A stretch of 6,844 nt of DNA from Sulfurimonas autotrophica. Lineage in GTDB: Bacteria > Campylobacterota > Campylobacteria > Campylobacterales > Sulfurimonadaceae. The notes beneath the pieces were generated by a model that made no database searches, was not told where the DNA came from, and saw nothing but the letters and a program-made list of their open reading frames with translations. This document shows, piece after piece, positions 6,531-6,844 of this stretch (positions are counted from its first letter, which is position 1; every line of letters begins with the position of its first letter). A program made the translations under genes and the position numbers. The DNA lies in the NCBI GenBank assembly GCA_015662405.1, contig DQUE01000213.1:1-6844 (forward strand). Direction: 5' to 3'.

Positions 6531-6554
6531 TATTTGTAACATGTGTTACAAATA
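6531..6554. repeat. 24-bp near-perfect palindrome between convergent genes
   Basis: TATTTGTAACA (6531-6541) and its exact reverse complement (6544-6554) are separated by 2 bp. It starts 2 bases after the stop of the small acidic protein. Neither strand has a run of T after it, so it is not a standard intrinsic terminator, although a weak bidirectional hairpin is possible. The core GTAAC-N4-GTTAC has the geometry of CRP/FNR-family operators (five-base half-sites, four-base centre), similar to the TTAAC-N4-GTTAA site of Campylobacter NssR. No start codon facing away from it is visible in the window, which weakens an operator role. Confidence 0.6.
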
Positions 6555-6693
6555 CAAGAGATAGATACAAGTTTAGAAATGGGATTGTTGAGTTTGTAGG
6601 TGTAGTACTGATGTGATAAATAGAAAACTGATGACAAGGATATTTTCGATTTTACATGAGAAAAAGGAATCTGATGTACGCTTGGTTTTATGT

Positions 6694-6844
6694 TTAACTG
6701 CTAGAGGAGATAGGTGCTTTTGCAATAAATCGTAACCAGGTAAAGCCAAAAACTCCTGCAAGCAGTGAGGCAAGCAGTATGCCAATTTTTGCTTGAAAAA
6801 TGAGGGCATCACTGTTTTGAAAAGCTAAATCTGCAATAAAGATA
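6694..6844 (-). CDS. nhaA: Na+/H+ antiporter NhaA, C-terminal fragment (49 residues)
   Basis: The gene enters from the right edge on the minus strand and ends at TAA (6696-6694). The visible end reads IFIADLAFQNSDALIFQAKI, then GILLASLLAGVFGFTWLR and a short tail. This matches the last part of NhaA: the S/I-F-I-A-x-L-A-F motif, then Q/W-A-K-L-G-I-L-x-x-S and the final membrane helix ending G-x-x-W/L-L-R. NhaA is an inner-membrane protein that exports Na+ in exchange for protons and controls internal pH and sodium. Its catalytic aspartates lie outside the window. It is convergent with the small acidic protein, with 165 bases between them, so it is not in the dab operon. A functional link with the DAB through cation gradients is only inference. 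Confidence 0.85.
   Translation of the reverse strand, partial: IFIADLAFQNSDALIFQAKIGILLASLLAGVFGFTWLRFIAKAPISSSS

Noticed and set aside
6573..6812. 79-codon minus-strand open frame at the right end
   Set aside because: It overlaps the nhaA C-terminus in another frame, has no recognisable composition or good ribosome binding site, and the NhaA reading is far stronger.

Overview
The window is AT-rich, and its proteins point to a chemolithoautotrophic Campylobacterota (epsilonproteobacterial) relative such as Sulfurimonas. That placement is inferred from protein style and base composition only. The dominant feature is a tightly packed three-gene operon on the + strand (913-6112) encoding a DAB-type dissolved inorganic carbon (DIC) accumulation system: a NuoL/MrpA-like proton-channel subunit (DabB), a polytopic membrane protein with no standard name, and a large DUF2309/UPF0753 protein with a beta-carbonic-anhydrase-like zinc site (DabA). 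The genes overlap by 4 and 13 bases, so translation is probably coupled. In known DAB systems, cation flow through DabB is thought to energise one-way hydration of CO2 to bicarbonate by DabA at the inner face of the membrane.

Layout. Bases 1-128 (minus strand) hold the N-terminus of a small 4Fe-4S ferredoxin-like protein, possibly a subunit of a 2-oxoacid:ferredoxin oxidoreductase. Bases 129-912 contain no intact gene. They hold a plausible divergent promoter for the ferredoxin-like gene, what looks like the decayed N-terminal part of a LysR-type regulator (about 546-805), and the leader of the dab operon with a TATAAT box at 828-833. The operon follows. After a 74-base gap comes a 113-residue cysteine-containing acidic protein of unknown function (6187-6528). 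A near-perfect 24-bp palindrome follows it, and the window ends in the C-terminus of a convergent NhaA-type Na+/H+ antiporter (minus strand, 6694 to the edge).

How it fits together. DabB, the middle protein and DabA probably form one membrane complex that concentrates bicarbonate for CO2 fixation. In this bacterial group fixation normally runs through the reductive TCA cycle, whose CO2-fixing oxidoreductases depend on ferredoxin, so the divergent ferredoxin-like gene may belong to the same physiology. NhaA could affect the cation gradients the DAB uses, but it is convergent and not part of the operon.

The most interesting point is the middle protein (2511-3251). Its C-terminal half resembles the last transmembrane region of NuoM/NuoN/MrpD-type antiporter subunits but lacks the charged residues of the ion channel. 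It may be a third, structural DAB subunit derived from a truncated antiporter.
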